A program made the translations under genes and the position numbers. Below, one piece after another: positions 35,280 to 46,444 of a DNA stretch of 64,000 nucleotides. The stretch is from Hermetia illucens. Its lineage: Eukaryota; Arthropoda; Insecta; Diptera; Stratiomyidae. A model generated the notes under the pieces. The model was not told where the DNA came from and did not search any database. It worked only from the letters and a program-made list of their open reading frames with translations. The first letter of the stretch is position 1. Each line of letters begins with the position of its first letter. The stretch is taken from contig NC_051853.1 in NCBI RefSeq assembly GCF_905115235.1, positions 42,839,467-42,903,466 of the forward strand. The letters are read 5' to 3'.

Positions 35280-35840
35280 TTGAATCGCCTGATTCATCTT
35301 CTCTTATATTGTGGTGAATATTGCGGCACTTCTGGATGAATTCACAAAGTTTCATGATTTATTTACCCAATGCGATAAAGGCAGCTTCGGATTGGTTGAA
35401 GCCTCCAACATCGCTCTGACAATTTGGCGTTAAGGTTTCTTTCTCATCGTATACTCTCGCTACACACTTCCCACTAGCGGTAATGTTTTGGATCGCGAAG
35501 GCCTGTGCCCTTATGGGTAACCCGTTGAGGAGTACCGTCCCCACGTACTCGAGGAGGGCGATCAAACCCGAGTCTGCAAGGCACTCATATGAAGTGGCTC
35601 TGCGACGAAGCCTCACCGGAGGTTATCTGGTACCATGGGAACCGGGATGGCCCTCTGAGAGCATATGCTCCAGGAGAATTGGGTGGGAATCTGCGAAGAA
35701 TCGAGTTTTTTCTGAACGGGTCCGTCGATGGAGCCAGTGGTAGTCCCCCCTGTGCGCTTGTAACACATGATGATGACACAGTAACTGGGGTTCCCACTAC
35801 TAAGGCATTGCGGTTGTTGGATATCGACGGCTAAAACCTG
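35280..35840. other. Unrecognised, partly open on both strands
   Basis: A minus-strand frame at 35616-35359 (LLEYVGTVLLNGLPIRAQAF ... GFNQSEAAFIALGK) looks protein-like, and a second frame overlaps at 35797-35585. No domain, promoter or splice context is recognised. It could be an element not otherwise present here or a host remnant. Confidence 0.3.
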
Positions 35841-36865
35841 CTGGTACTGCGTCTCCGAAGCCCTGTACCGTAACTTTATTCCCTTTCTAGTCCTCCATGT
35901 TTGATTTTATTTATAGGTATCTTTCCCATAGCCAATTTTTATCCTTGGGTGTGCTTTTTGTTGTCGCCTTCTTGGCCTGCGCATGACCATGCCCATAGTC
36001 GCGCATCTCCGGGTGCGTGTATATATATGCTCTTGCCCATCCGCCGAGTATTCCTTTATCCGCACGAAACGGACGTGCCTGATAGAAGATTTGGCAACTC
36101 CAGATTTGCAGGTTTACAGCTTCGATAATGGCGACACCATTAGATTAAGCAAGGCATAATTTCAGATACAACTTGAGGAAAAGAATGACATGGAGGGCCC
36201 AATCTAAAACTATATTTTACAGAAACGCAGTGAAAAACCTCACTGGAGATATAGAGCTGGCAAAAAATCGATGGATCAAATATTTCAACGCCGAAACCAT
36301 CTCCGTGCACCAGAGAAGCAGATGCACCTGCCCCCTACCTACACTCGGAGGAGTCAAGGACTTAAAATGGTAAGAAACAATAAAGTGCATAAATTATTTC
36401 AGTTTTTTCGGTTGGAAAACTTTTGGAAATGAGTTTTCAAAATTAGCAACCATTTTCTAAACCCTTTCTACACTCGCATATTTACCTCCTACTTCGGCAA
36501 GCATTTATCAAGACCTATTATTTCATACCTCACATGGCTATATTTAAGGAAACAATTTACACACCCTTCGCACCTATGGTTGTCTCTCCCCTAAATTCAA
36601 TCTAGAACAATATAATTCACCGAATGCCTGGCGGTTCATATTTCCAGCTGTTTCCGCGTCAATAGGTTTCTAATAGAAGTGCGTATGACGGACAGACAGG
36701 TGTAAGTTGTCTCCTGTGCTAGTTGCCTGATCTCCCACCAACCACAGCCCCTACTGCAAATAAGTATATGCTCGGCGGATGTTTATGAACATGCGCTTAT
36801 AAGCATTTGATGGGGTTGTGCTAATTGTCGTTGGAATCTTTGACTGCAATTATATTTTGGAATTA
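35841..36865. other. Mostly unassigned; possible LINE scrap at 36170-36380
   Basis: A plus-strand frame at 36173-36373 has NRWIKYFNAETISVHQRS, which resembles the RW-EYF--LLN linker of RTE-type LINEs. The rest shows no gene. Confidence 0.3.
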
Positions 36866-36869
36866 TATT

Positions 36870-37880
36870 CTGAAGATAATTTTTAAATTAAATTTATTTA
36901 ATAGCGAAATAGACAACGATCAAATTGAAAGCGAAATAGACAACGATCAGTTCGCGGTTGGGAACAGAAGAGACCGACTTATTTCCATGCGGTCCTTACT
37001 GTCCCAGCCAACGGCATTTTTCCACCGTTAACTCTCCACTCCCCTGGTGCGTTCAGAAAATGAGTGAGTGGAGAGTTCCGCGCCATCTACCCGTCCGCAT
37101 CCGCAACATTCGAAATAAATTTCGAATGCCGCAGATCCTGCCGCGCCACATCACTCCGCCCCCAGACGAAACCTAGGGGTTTCGGCGACGGATCCCGGAA
37201 CTTCGTTCGCCGTTAATCTACAAAGCGGACACGACGCTGCTTCGGGGCGCACACGGGTTTCAGCCTGGACAAAGAGACCGCCTTTTTGCGTCCACCGATC
37301 TCGAGCTGGAAGAAATGATCTCCCCTCTCGAGAACGCGGTACGGGCCTTCATATGGAGGCTGCAGCGGCTTCCGGACGGCATCCGTCCTGATCAGCACGT
37401 GCGTGCATGTGTCCAGTTCCTTGGGCGAACAAGCAGGTATGGACGAGTGTCGAGTGGGTGGTGGCGCTTTGATGCGTCGGAGATTGTCCCTCAGCAGACG
37501 CACCAACCCCGACTCCGTGAGACCCGATCTCTTGTCGAAGACCAGATCGCTTGGGAGTCTTGGGTTCTCCCCGTATACCAACTCCGCGGGGCTGGCAGCA
37601 AATTCCTCTCGGCGGGTTGTACGAAGGCCGAGTAGGACGAGAGGCAAGACTTGAGTCCAGGACGGGTCGTCGCGTGCCATAATGGCGGCTTTCAGCGTCC
37701 GGTGCCAACGTTCCAGCATCCCATTGGATTGCGGGTGGTATGCCGTAGTCCGCTGGCGTTTAAAACCCAGGAGTTTGCCTAACTCCGAGAAAAGGGTGGA
37801 CTCAAATTGCATTCCCTGGTCAGTGATAACCACTGCAGGGACGCCAATGGGTACAGTTAAGCGCAGGTCGGGTAGGTGGG
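36870..37880 (-). mobile_element. Ty3/Gypsy LTR-retrotransposon fossil, 3' part
   Basis: A minus-strand remnant keeps the integrase-side end of pol (VITDQGMQFES, TAYHPQSNGMLERWHRTLKA, LGLRTTRREEFAASPAELVYG) and a C-terminal PPYEGPYRVL chromodomain-like region. This is followed by what may be the start of the 3' LTR near 37150-36870, where a 24-bp unit occurs twice. The other LTR, gag and most of pol were not found. It is a broken fossil; the well-kept integrase part suggests moderate age. Confidence 0.75.
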
Positions 37881-37969
37881 AGTAAAACACCCACCCGTGG
37901 ATACAAATGGCTATGAGAAAGACACCCAAAACAATAAACCAACATGGACGAAGATAGAAAGTGCCAATT

Positions 37970-38025
37970 TACAGTGCAGGGACTTTGGAACCAAGTACTG
38001 GCGGTTTTTGGAAGTAGGCAAGCAG
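37970..38025 (+). repeat. Short dispersed repeat, copy 2
   Basis: Counterpart of 17420-17490, sharing the GGTTTTTGG(A/G)AGTAGGCAA block. Confidence 0.5.
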
Positions 38026-38094
38026 GCTCCCGATATCCCTCGACTGCAGTGCTTCGGTGTTGGATAACTTTACCGCCGTGGCATGTAATACTAC

Positions 38095-38590
38095 AAGAGG
38101 CTTAAAGATGCATTTAGTTTGTCGAACTATTCACCTATTATAACTCTCTTCGTAATAGTGCGTTTCATACCAAACTTAGTAGACTATTATCATGCTCTAT
38201 AGTATAAGCCTTTACCACTTCAAAACTTGCTGATTCTGGGATAAACTTAAGGCTGGTTCCCGGTCAATTTCTAAGAAAATATATTTATAGTGAATATGGT
38301 AATATACTATTATTAAGTTAATTTAAACAAGTACCAGTATGGAGGGTATTTTGAGGCCTAGATACTACGTGCGTGGACCAGTAGCTGACCCTTTTCGGAA
38401 CACCACATTACTCCCCTTTGCAACTAATGTCAAAACTAATATAAACTAATCATTTGATACCCTACACGACTATACTGGGTGAAAAAAAATTACACACCCC
38501 ACACCCCTTTCTGAGGTAACAGGTGTGACAGACAGGCAGAATGACAGACAGTAAACCGATTTTAATAAGATTTTAAAAGAAGGTCTGTAA
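38095..38590. mobile_element. Helentron-type element, uninterrupted internal copy
   Basis: Shows CTGGGATAAACTTAAGG, ATATACTATTATTAAG, TATGGAGGGTATTTTGAGGCC and then GACAGACAGGCAGAATGACA, followed by AAACCGATTTTAATAAG. It corresponds to 58.98-59.54 plus 60.57-60.64 kb with nothing between, so it supplies the empty-site version of the interrupted copy. Confidence 0.6.
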
Positions 38591-38639
38591 ACCCAGTCCG
38601 TTGCTCCCTAGGACACCCATAGTAAAAGCGCTAATCAGG

Positions 38640-39345
38640 GCCCTGTATAATAAATCGTGGAAAAATGCGAAACAATCAAAGAAAGCCCTAAAATTCTCCT
38701 TCATCAGTAACGCAGTTAACGCAGGTGATATCTAGCTGAAAAGATGTTTTAAGAAAAGCTGGAAGAACATCTAAGCAAACAGTCGGTTCCCAAGAAACAA
38801 AACGGCATATCTCCCACTTTTAAGAACCGGCTAACATGTTGGTAACTAATAAGACAGTGCCTAATATGTTATCACTGCCACCAGAGACCAAAAATGATAA
38901 AAAGGAGGGAGAAGAAAATGAGAATCCACCGAGGCGATCATCATCTCTAGCACTGCTGGTATGCACTATACAAACGTACTAAGAAATGTGAGGGCGGATC
39001 CTGATCTGGAGGGAAAGGTCAGTAGGATCCGGAAGAACCATCTCATGGTGGAGCTGAAAAAGTCTTGAAATTAACAGAACCCCGAAAGAGGCATTTTGAC
39101 AAAGATCAAAGCCAAGGATACCGTTATGGAAGTTGAAAAATGTATCCGTCTGGGCTACATAAAGCGAACTCCGCACAAATCCAACCGAAACAGACCTAGT
39201 GATATTAATCACCAAGCCAAGGGCAATGCAATCTTCTGCCGTTAAATGAACAAAGATTGGTTCACTTCTTCAATGTAAAGCATTTGGGTGTGATCTTCAA
39301 TTCTAAGTTAAATTTTGAGACTGAACATAGAACTAAGGTTTACAT
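38640..39345 (+). mobile_element. R1-clade LINE fragment (ORF1 and RT scraps)
   Basis: ORF1-type MHYTNVLRNVRADPDLEGKV and VSRIRKNHLMVELKKS lie near 38955-39067 after frame breaks. The RT-thumb scrap VKHLGVIFNSKLNFE follows (39275-39320). Most of the element is deleted. Confidence 0.6.
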
Positions 39346-39505
39346 CAATGAGTCCCTCCCTCCGGATAAGGGAGCGCTCGCCAGATTCGTTATAGACATG
39401 TACATGTACGTATCAGGAGATATGCGCTACTGGAAAGGCCCATCCATAGGCCTGGTAGGTGGGAGTAAATGACCACCTACGGATAAAATTTGGCTATTGG
39501 AATAG

Positions 39506-39626
39506 TATCCGAATGGCTCAATGGTTAGAGCATTAGACTGTCGTACGGTTGTCGAGTACCAGTCGACTCAGCTGTGGATCAGTACCTAAGTCAAATATAG
39601 GTAATAATCACAGGCGAGCCCAATAC
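39506..39626 (+). mobile_element. tRNA-derived SINE, 5' part (split by an RTE)
   Basis: Head with an A-box-like TGGCTCAATGGTTAGAGC, then the SINE body CCAGTCGACTCAGCTGTG and GGTAATAATCAC. The B-box part seen in the copy at 58.19-57.91 kb is deleted. Ends in GAGCCCAATAC, which recurs (GAGCGCAATAC) where the SINE resumes at 41127. Confidence 0.75.
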
Positions 39627-41126
39627 CAAAATAGCGGTAAGTTGGACGTCTCGCCAACTGACGGACAAATACTGCCACCACCAAGCATAGAAGAAACAGT
39701 CCGTGCAATCCACCGGCTTAAAAACCATAAATCGCCAAGGGCTGATCGAATTATAGCCGAATTGGTTAAATAAAAAAATTACTCCAAAAGGTTCATCAAC
39801 TGATGCTGAAAGTGCGAGACAGCAAACCAATGTCTGACGACTGACAACGAGGCATTATCTGTCCCATAAAAGGGGAAATATCACGCAATGCAGCAATTAT
39901 AAAGGTATCACGTTGGTGAGTACCATCTATATGATATTCTCCGCTATCTTGCTAGGTCGGATAGCCCCATACGCCTAGAATATCATCGGCCCATACCAAA
40001 GAAGCCTCAATCTAGGCAAATCAGTAGCAGGTCAGATTTTTCTCCCTGTTGCAAGCGATGGAAAACCCGCTGGAATATGGATATCAGTTGCACCATCTTT
40101 TCATCCACTTCAAAGCCATCTATGATAGCATAGCCAGGGTAAAACTGTAGACGGCCATGAGAGAATTCAGTATGAAGACGAAATTGATAAGACTAACTAG
40201 GTTAACCTTGACGAATGTGCGAGGCCAGGCAAAAGCAACAGAATCACTGTCGAGACCATTTGACATCAACAACGGTCTACGACAAAGGGATGCCCTGTCA
40301 TGCATCTTCTTTAACATGGCCCTGGAGAAAATAATTCACGATTCAGATGTCAATGCAAGAGGCACCATCCTAGTCCACCCAACTACTGGCCTACACTGAC
40401 GATAGTGACATCCAGACCTTCATCCAGATCGAGCAGGCGGCCCGAGATCTAGGGCTGCATATTAATGAAGGCGAGACGAAGTACATGGTGGCAATGTCAG
40501 CGATAAAAACCAAAGCACGAATAGCATCGAATCTCACTGGTCAATCCAAAACAATAAAAATAGGAGAATACAACTTTAAGACCGTTGGAAATTTCTCCTA
40601 TTTAGGGCCGAAAATCACAACCGATAACAGCAATGACGATGAAATCAGCGCACGGTTTTTGGCTGCCAACAAAGACTAGTTCAGCCTACAAAAACTGTTC
40701 CGCTCGAAACGTCTCACCATAGGGTCAAAGCTCTTACTGTACAAGACTATGATCTTGCCAGTCCTCATGTATTCCTCGGAGACCTGGGTTTTTATTGAAA
40801 AAATTGCGAACTCTTGGCCGCGTTCCAGATAATAACCCTCCGAAGAATTTTTGACCTCCTACATAAGGATGGACGATTCCGTAGCCTACATAACGACGAA
40901 AGCTGTGAGCGATACCATGACCGTCAGGTTGTGTATAAAATCCGGCTGAAGGGATTCATCCGAGGCAGACCCTCCCTGAGATGGAGCGATAGCGTAGGTC
41001 AGCACGTCAGACAGCTTTTAGGGATATTGAATTAGTGGACCTCGGCGCAAAACCAGGGTGTCTGGAGTTCCTTATTAGGGCAGGCCTAGACCGGATATCG
41101 GTTGTTGCGCCGTTAATGATAACGAT
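39627..41126 (+). mobile_element. RTE-clade LINE inserted into the SINE, 5'-truncated
   Basis: About 1.5 kb, from the linker (AIHRLKNHKSPRADRIIAEL) through the RT (GLRQRDALSCIFFNMALEKI) to the tail (RRIFDLLHKDGRFRSLHNDE). It ends GGTTGTTGCGCCGTTAATGA plus TAACGAT. An 11-bp target-site duplication with one mismatch (39616-39626 and 41127-41137) flanks it. Frames are interrupted and YADD is degenerate (about 40395). Confidence 0.85.
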
Positions 41127-41255
41127 GAGCGCAATACTGAACACATTATCTCCTACTGTACTGTAATGTACAGTTACGGTATTGAATAATGTGCTCTAAC
41201 ACACTTGAAGGCCCAGATCCAATTGGATTGTTGCGTCTACAATAACTACTATTAT
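41127..41255 (+). mobile_element. tRNA-derived SINE, 3' part
   Basis: Continues the SINE broken at 39626: GAGCGCAATACTGAACACAT, CAGTTACGGT, GTGCTCTAACACACTT, and then the end CCAATTGGATTGTTGCG with a short A/T-rich tail. Confidence 0.75.
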
Positions 41256-41700
41256 GAAAATGACACCCAGAAATCAACAGCATTTCTTTCACTAAGAGAA
41301 CACTCAAATGAGCTCTGCGAGGAGGATCTACCATATACCAAGGCTCTGATACGATGCATTATATTGGTCTATATTACGACAGTAAAGAAAACAAACATCA
41401 TGTGGCAGAATCAAGCGGCACTAGTCAGCACGACGGTCGAAAAGATGCAGGTAGCGTGGAAAAGAGAACCATTGAATACAATCTGTGATTCAATGATCCA
41501 CGATCCATGTTATGTAAACCGAAAGAGAGAGTAGACGACCGGCATGTTGCAGGTGGTGACAAGTGTTCGGCATATAGAAGAGAGATGCGTCGTAGAGCAT
41601 ACAAATCAACCACCTCCGCCCTACTCTCGCAAACCATTCGATAGTAGAATGTGGACGCAACAGCTATGCGGAAAGAAACCCATACAAGAGGCCTTGGAGT
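41256..41700. other. Unassigned sequence
   Basis: No gene recognised. An 110-codon plus-strand frame at 41205-41534 begins in the SINE tail and has no domain. Confidence 0.3.
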
Positions 41701-42590
41701 GAGGAATATATGTGTGGTTGGTGTTCACCCTTCGCTGGGGTATAGCGCGTCAACAACACATACGCGCCATTGTTGGCCGTTACCTGAATTGTGATTCAGC
41801 TCCCCCACGATTGCCTGAGAAACCTGCAGTCTTTCTCTACTGTCACCTGTCGGCCACTGAGAGAGTGGATTCCACTGTATGTCGTAGCCAACAATGCAAT
41901 TATAGCCCTCCTCAGTGTGTTGCCTACCCACTGCCACTTCCTCCCTCCGATCATGATGCGTACGGGTGTCAAACCTGTGGGCCGACCAAGGTTCATGGCC
42001 CGGTGAGGCAGCAAACAGGTGTCATTACCGCAGTCGAGGTATTTGAGAAGAAATGTCATCGTCTATTAAACTCCTCCAAGCAATCCTGACAAGGCAGCAC
42101 AAAGATCCTGCCCACTGACAAGCAGAAATAATATCGGTGACAAGATGCAAACTGGACAGACTCTGCTTTGGCTCTCAAAATCCTCCCAGATTTTAGTTCA
42201 GTGCATAACTTGGCACCTCCTGATAATAGCTATTAGTTTTTTCGGAATGCCCCTCCTGCGTGAAGCACTCCAGATGTACTCTCTATTCACGCTATCGAAC
42301 GCTTTGTCCAAATCGATGAAGGGAAAACTAATGAAAAGATCTAAATTGTGCTGTTCCAAAATAATCCGTAGGGTGTAGATGTGGTCGGTGCAGGAGGATC
42401 CGGAGTGGAAGGTATCCTGTTCTCTGTCGGTCGAGATTTGAAAATGTTCTTTGGTAAGTTCCAGGATAATTTGAGCTACTCTCTTTGCGACCGACGGAGT
42501 GAGTATGCAGATACTCCTCCAATTGTCAAACTCTAAACGGGTGGCCTTCATTGGAATCTTAACGGTTATCACCATCTGCTACACTTCACA
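41700..42590 (-). mobile_element. LINE family A fragment (RT palm and C-terminus)
   Basis: RT: RLEFDNWRSICILTPSVAK, DREQDTFHSGSSCTDHIYTL, PFIDLDKAFDSVNREYIWSA (42540-42250). After an internal deletion, the C-terminal region with GGRKWQWVGNTLRR and QWRVCVVDALYPSEG follows (41990-41725). Confidence 0.7.
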
Positions 42591-43100
42591 GTGACCACCA
42601 GGTCATCTTCCTCAATTTTAAAAACGGAGAAGGCGACAGCCGAATATGCAAGGAAAGTGAGAAAACCCAGATAGTTGCCTGGTCTACTGGAGCTTTTGAG
42701 TAGGAGACATTTTTGATGGCTTTAAAAAGAGATTACGACCCAAAAGAAGTGGGGATGGAAATGGTGGGTCAGCTATGCTAGTGGGTAACTGAGGCAGGCG
42801 ACTCTATAATCCCGCAACATTGTTTTCACCACTGAAAGAAACCAAACTATTGGCTTATCAGCCTACGAGCGAGCCAAATGCCGGAAAGTACACAAAATTG
42901 ATACTGGCAACTGCGCCTTAAGGCAAGTATGAACCCGTGGAGCATTACCTACAAAGTTGTAATGAACAGGATTCGTGGGAAAAAATCACAGCTAGTGGCG
43001 TGCTGGCGACTCCTGTTTCCACAACACGAAGAAAGTACAACTCAGCCAAGGGTTCAAAAGGACGTCCTCTCGATCCCCGGACTGGCTGAGGAGGAGCAAT

Positions 43101-43259
43101 AATAACTACAATAACTACACGAACTATAAGAACTGCGAGAACTACAAAAACTTCAAAGACTACAAGGACTACAAGGACTTCAAGGACTACAAGGATTACA
43201 AAAACTACCAGAACCACAAGAACTACAAGAGTATCAAAAAGTACCAGAACTACAAAAAA
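43101..43259 (+). repeat. 9-bp minisatellite, about 17 units
   Basis: Tandem units close to AGGACTACA (variants AAAACTACA, AGGACTTCA, ATAACTACA). Read in frame it would give Tyr-Lys-Asp repeats, but the host sequence is a dead LINE, so no protein is inferred. Confidence 0.85.
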
Positions 43260-43443
43260 CGTGGATGGATTGGAAATGATAAGGTTCCGGAATTGGACGA
43301 GATTCAGAACAAGGCCCTGATGTCGACTGTGTTTCCTGCCCAGTGGAAGGGGTAAAGATTGACTCTGCTACCGAAACTACAAATACCACCTGGGTCCCCC
43401 CGTTTATATTGCCCTATCTGTTTTTCAAGCACTGTGGAGAAAA

Positions 43444-43627
43444 TTAAATAATTAAAACTTGCTTTTTTCTATTCCCTAGTGTTATTTATTGGTCTTGCGA
43501 ATACCAACATATCATCAATGTGGACTTGTTAGCACTGATGAAGAGGTTCCCGGAATACCGGTATTTGCAAGACCAATAAACACTAGGGAATAGAAAACGG
43601 AAGTTTTAATTATTTCAAATAATTTAA
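43444..43627. mobile_element. Hairpin MITE inside the R1 LINE, possible TTAA target
   Basis: Arms of about 65 bp (43444-43508 and 43557-43627) are inverted copies with AATTAAAACTT, TCTATTCCCTAGTGTT and TATTGGTCTTGC in both. TTAA stands at both outer ends (43444-43447, 43624-43627). Related material occurs at 51.09 and 61.95 kb. No coding capacity. Confidence 0.75.
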
Positions 43628-44254
43628 TGGCTAGAAATGCTGCCTAATTATGCTCAGATATGGAGAAGATATTGCAGAAGGTGATATACAACAAACTTCG
43701 TCCTTTCGTCAAGCTAACGGGTGGTCTGTCAGAGCGGCAGTATCAGTTTTGGCAAACCCTTTCTACTATTGATGTAATAGAAAGGGTCCCGGGACAAGTA
43801 GTGCGCGATGCTGACGCTAATTGTCAGAAATGCTTTAATGGATGGATCGAGAAAGTACTTGCGTCTCTTCGAAATGGACGACCCACCCGAACTGTCTCCA
43901 ATGCACCGCTGCACTCGAGAAATCAGAGCATATTATGTTATGTTCTGTTGCCTGAGATTCGCATATGAAAGAAGGAAGTTAAACCACACCCTCAGCGCAG
44001 ATATCATCTCATGGAGGAGATGCTCAGGTCGAAAATCACTTAGACCGCAGTGTAGGCAACAATAACTGCAATACATGAAACTGGATCGAGTCCGGAAAGT
44101 GCAACGTACGCTTAATTTGTTGGTCCTACTGTATACCAGAGCCCTCCCAGCTAAGTAAAACTTCACGGTGAACCCGCGGGGATATGGGTGGATGAGAATC
44201 TTACACAGTGTGCAACCTGGTCTTTTAAGATTTCTACCTCCATCCATTAATAAA

Positions 44255-44995
44255 AATTGTATATTGCCTTCAGCCGAAAATCCTTCGCCCCATTCTTATA
44301 TACGACCCAGTGGCGTCGAGGCAGGCGTTGGATAAGAAGTATAGAAGCAACCTCAACGGGATTGAAAGAACCATGCGTGCAGATGCTACTGGGGTTCTGC
44401 CTGGCAGAACATCTCAATATACTCCTACTCTGCCCCCCTTCCCAAGGACCACCACATTAAATACGCTTTATTGCGCGGTGCTGTCAGACTACATGTCGGA
44501 CTGCAAAACCTTACGGCCACAGAATCATCTTAGACCAAATACCTCGGGAAATCTTAGGAAAGCTTCAAGGGGTCTTTCGATGTAGGTTTTCCAAACGAAG
44601 CGGGAGTGAAAGACGATGTGTTACAAGGTTATGTGACATTAATATCCACAGAAGGAACAAAGATAGTTTGCTCGGGTTTTTTTATAGATGCATATAGTGT
44701 CGCCGGGCAGGAATGACCAGTATATTCTAGGCGGAGGTGCTGGCTATACTAGAAGCCTCTAGCTGACTGGGATATGATTCGAGCTCCAACCTTAACCGAA
44801 AGCCAAGCGGCATTAAGACAGTGCACTCAGTAGCTACAGATGGTGCAGTGCAGGAATGCACTCAATCATTTGGGTCGACACGTTCTACGTCACCCTACTA
44901 AGTCCTGAACCGGTCGACTGGCTGTCCAGATGGGTTACGCTCTTGACTAAAAGCGATAATTGTACCAAACTTTTCCAATCGGAACCAAACAAATA
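44255..44995 (+). mobile_element. LINE scrap with RNase H-like remnant
   Basis: Weak similarity to the RT thumb and RNase H region of an R1/LOA-type LINE (QAEVLAILEAS-like piece near 44720-44760). A shorter homologous stretch lies at 55.78-56.05 kb within the duplicated block. Confidence 0.4.
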
Positions 44996-45482
44996 CACTG
45001 AGAAGTTGTTCCGGCCAAAAAGTAGGAAGACATGGAAAAATATTGTGGACGTCTGATTGGCTGCAACTCACCAGTTGGACATATGCTCAAAATAGAAATT
45101 TTAAAGGATAATACGTCTGACGAACACTTCCTAATTTTGTGTGCGGGACAATGGACTACTCCAGTCTGCGTGCTCAGAGGTTAGTCTATCTCCCGCCCTT
45201 TTGACACGCCTATGATCATGCGTGTGTTTATTGATGCCCTATATCTCAGACTCTACCTTCCATAAACTACTACTCAGAATTGGAATGTTGGAAATTTTAG
45301 TTTCTTACCAGAGAGTTATGCATAACCAAGAAATGGATAACCTGATCTGAAGTTCGGGCTAGTCTAAGGGGAAAACAATAAAAATATCCCATTGACACTG
45401 ATAAACATCACCTTTACTTAGATTCGTGGAAAACCATTCCAGGAGGTACCTATTTATCATTATTTTCTCTGCAACCAAAGCC

Positions 45483-46098
45483 TCATGTGCTAGGGGGTGT
45501 TGGCGATTCCGTTGCAGCATTGGTAGCAGCAGAAGTAGTTGTTGAATTCGTTGAGCTTCCACTTGCAGGGGTAGGAGCTTCAGTAGCAGGAGTCGCTTCA
45601 GTTGTAGTGGTGGATTCCGTGGTAGTTGTCGTTGTTGTGGAAGGTGTTGTAGTTGTAGTAGTCGTGGTAGTAGAAGTCGTTGTGCTAGAAGTTGTTGTGG
45701 TAGAAGGGGTTGTGGTGGTTGTTGTTGTGGAAGTGGTTGTTGTAGTATCCTCTTCGGACGAATCTGGAGGAACTCCATCCACGCATCCATCGCCATCGAA
45801 GTATGTATCTTCAGGACATTTCAGTTGAACTGCCACTCCTGGAGCCAAACATTCATAATAGTACAATGCATCTGTGGTAGCCCACACTTCTCCTGCTGTA
45901 CAGGTGTCGACATCAACCGCTCCGCTTTGCGCGAAACAAACAATTAGTGCAAGTAGGATCGCTAACGGAAAATGACAAAAAGCATGAGATCATAGGTCAA
46001 AGGTTAAAACGGTCAGTACTGATCCAGTCATCCTAAATACAAAGGAGTCGAAAACTCGTTCAAAAATAAAAATGCTAATTACGTTCATTACCTTCCAT
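45483..46098 (-). CDS. Secreted four-Cys chitin-binding-like protein, Thr-rich mucin tail (gene 4)
   Basis: Spliced gene: complement(join(45483..45961,46092..46098)), 161 aa. Exon 1 gives ATG GAA G; donor GTAATG, acceptor CCGTTAG, 130-bp phase-1 intron. Signal peptide MEAILLALIVCFAQSGA. Cysteines 23, 40, 51 and 62 frame WATTDALYYYECLAPG and VAVQLKCPEDTYFDGDG. A Thr-rich mucin-like run spans about residues 72-125, followed by ATEAPTPASG and ATESPTPPST. Sister of gene 5: the head domains differ at only a few positions, while the Thr tract differs in length. I see no intact AATAAA close to the stop. GATAAA or AATAAT about 30-40 bp downstream are possible variants. Function as for genes 3 and 5; inferred extracellular. 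Confidence 0.85.
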
Positions 46099-46116
46099 GG
46101 TACAGAGAAAATGGTG

Positions 46117-46150
46117 ACTGATTCACGGAATTGGGGATGCAATATTTATA
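46117..46150 (-). promoter_or_regulatory. Core promoter of gene 4 (TATA + initiator)
   Basis: TATAAATA at 46150-46143 and initiator TCAGT at 46121-46117 (A at 46119), 31 bp apart; 28-nt first exon. Confidence 0.75.
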
Positions 46151-46213
46151 GTGCCATATTCTCTACTGTAAAAAGGTGTCTAATGACGCTGTTAACGCTG
46201 ATTACATGGTATT

Positions 46214-46444
46214 TGATAAGTGTTCAACATGGATGTTCTCGTGCCTAAAAAAAATATCTGACAACAAAATGATATGTTGAGGAAATGAAATTTGCTTGGC
46301 TTTCTTGCATTTACGAGACAACTAGTTTTACATAGTATTTGCATGTAATTGTACTAATACGCAGTTCTTGCGGCGAAAATGAGCTGATATGATTTTTAGG
46401 ATACCAGACATAACGACGATTTCAGTTCATTCAGGGAAGATAAG
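46214..46444. promoter_or_regulatory. GATA-type sites upstream of gene 4
   Basis: TGATAAG at 46214-46220 and AGATAAG at 46438-46444, both conserved at gene 5 (57352-57358 and 57577-57583). Confidence 0.45.

Larger units (their letters stand above)
42590..44250 (+). mobile_element. R1-clade LINE, decayed, with two internal repeats
   Basis: Starts at the end of the endonuclease (SDHQVIFLNFKNGEGDSR), then linker, RT remnant (LSERQYQFWQTLSTIDVIER near 43725-43785) and the 3' UTR type (CCCGCGGGGATA, TTTTAAGATTTCTACCTCC) ending near 44250. A 9-bp minisatellite and a hairpin MITE interrupt it. Confidence 0.65.

Noticed and set aside
37315-37654. Plus-strand frames over the Gypsy fossil
   Set aside because: Antisense readings of the integrase region without features of their own.
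45359-45796. Leu/Gln-rich minus-strand frames overlapping the mucin tails of genes 1-5
   Set aside because: They are shifted readings of the low-complexity repeats and lack the signal peptide and cysteine domain.
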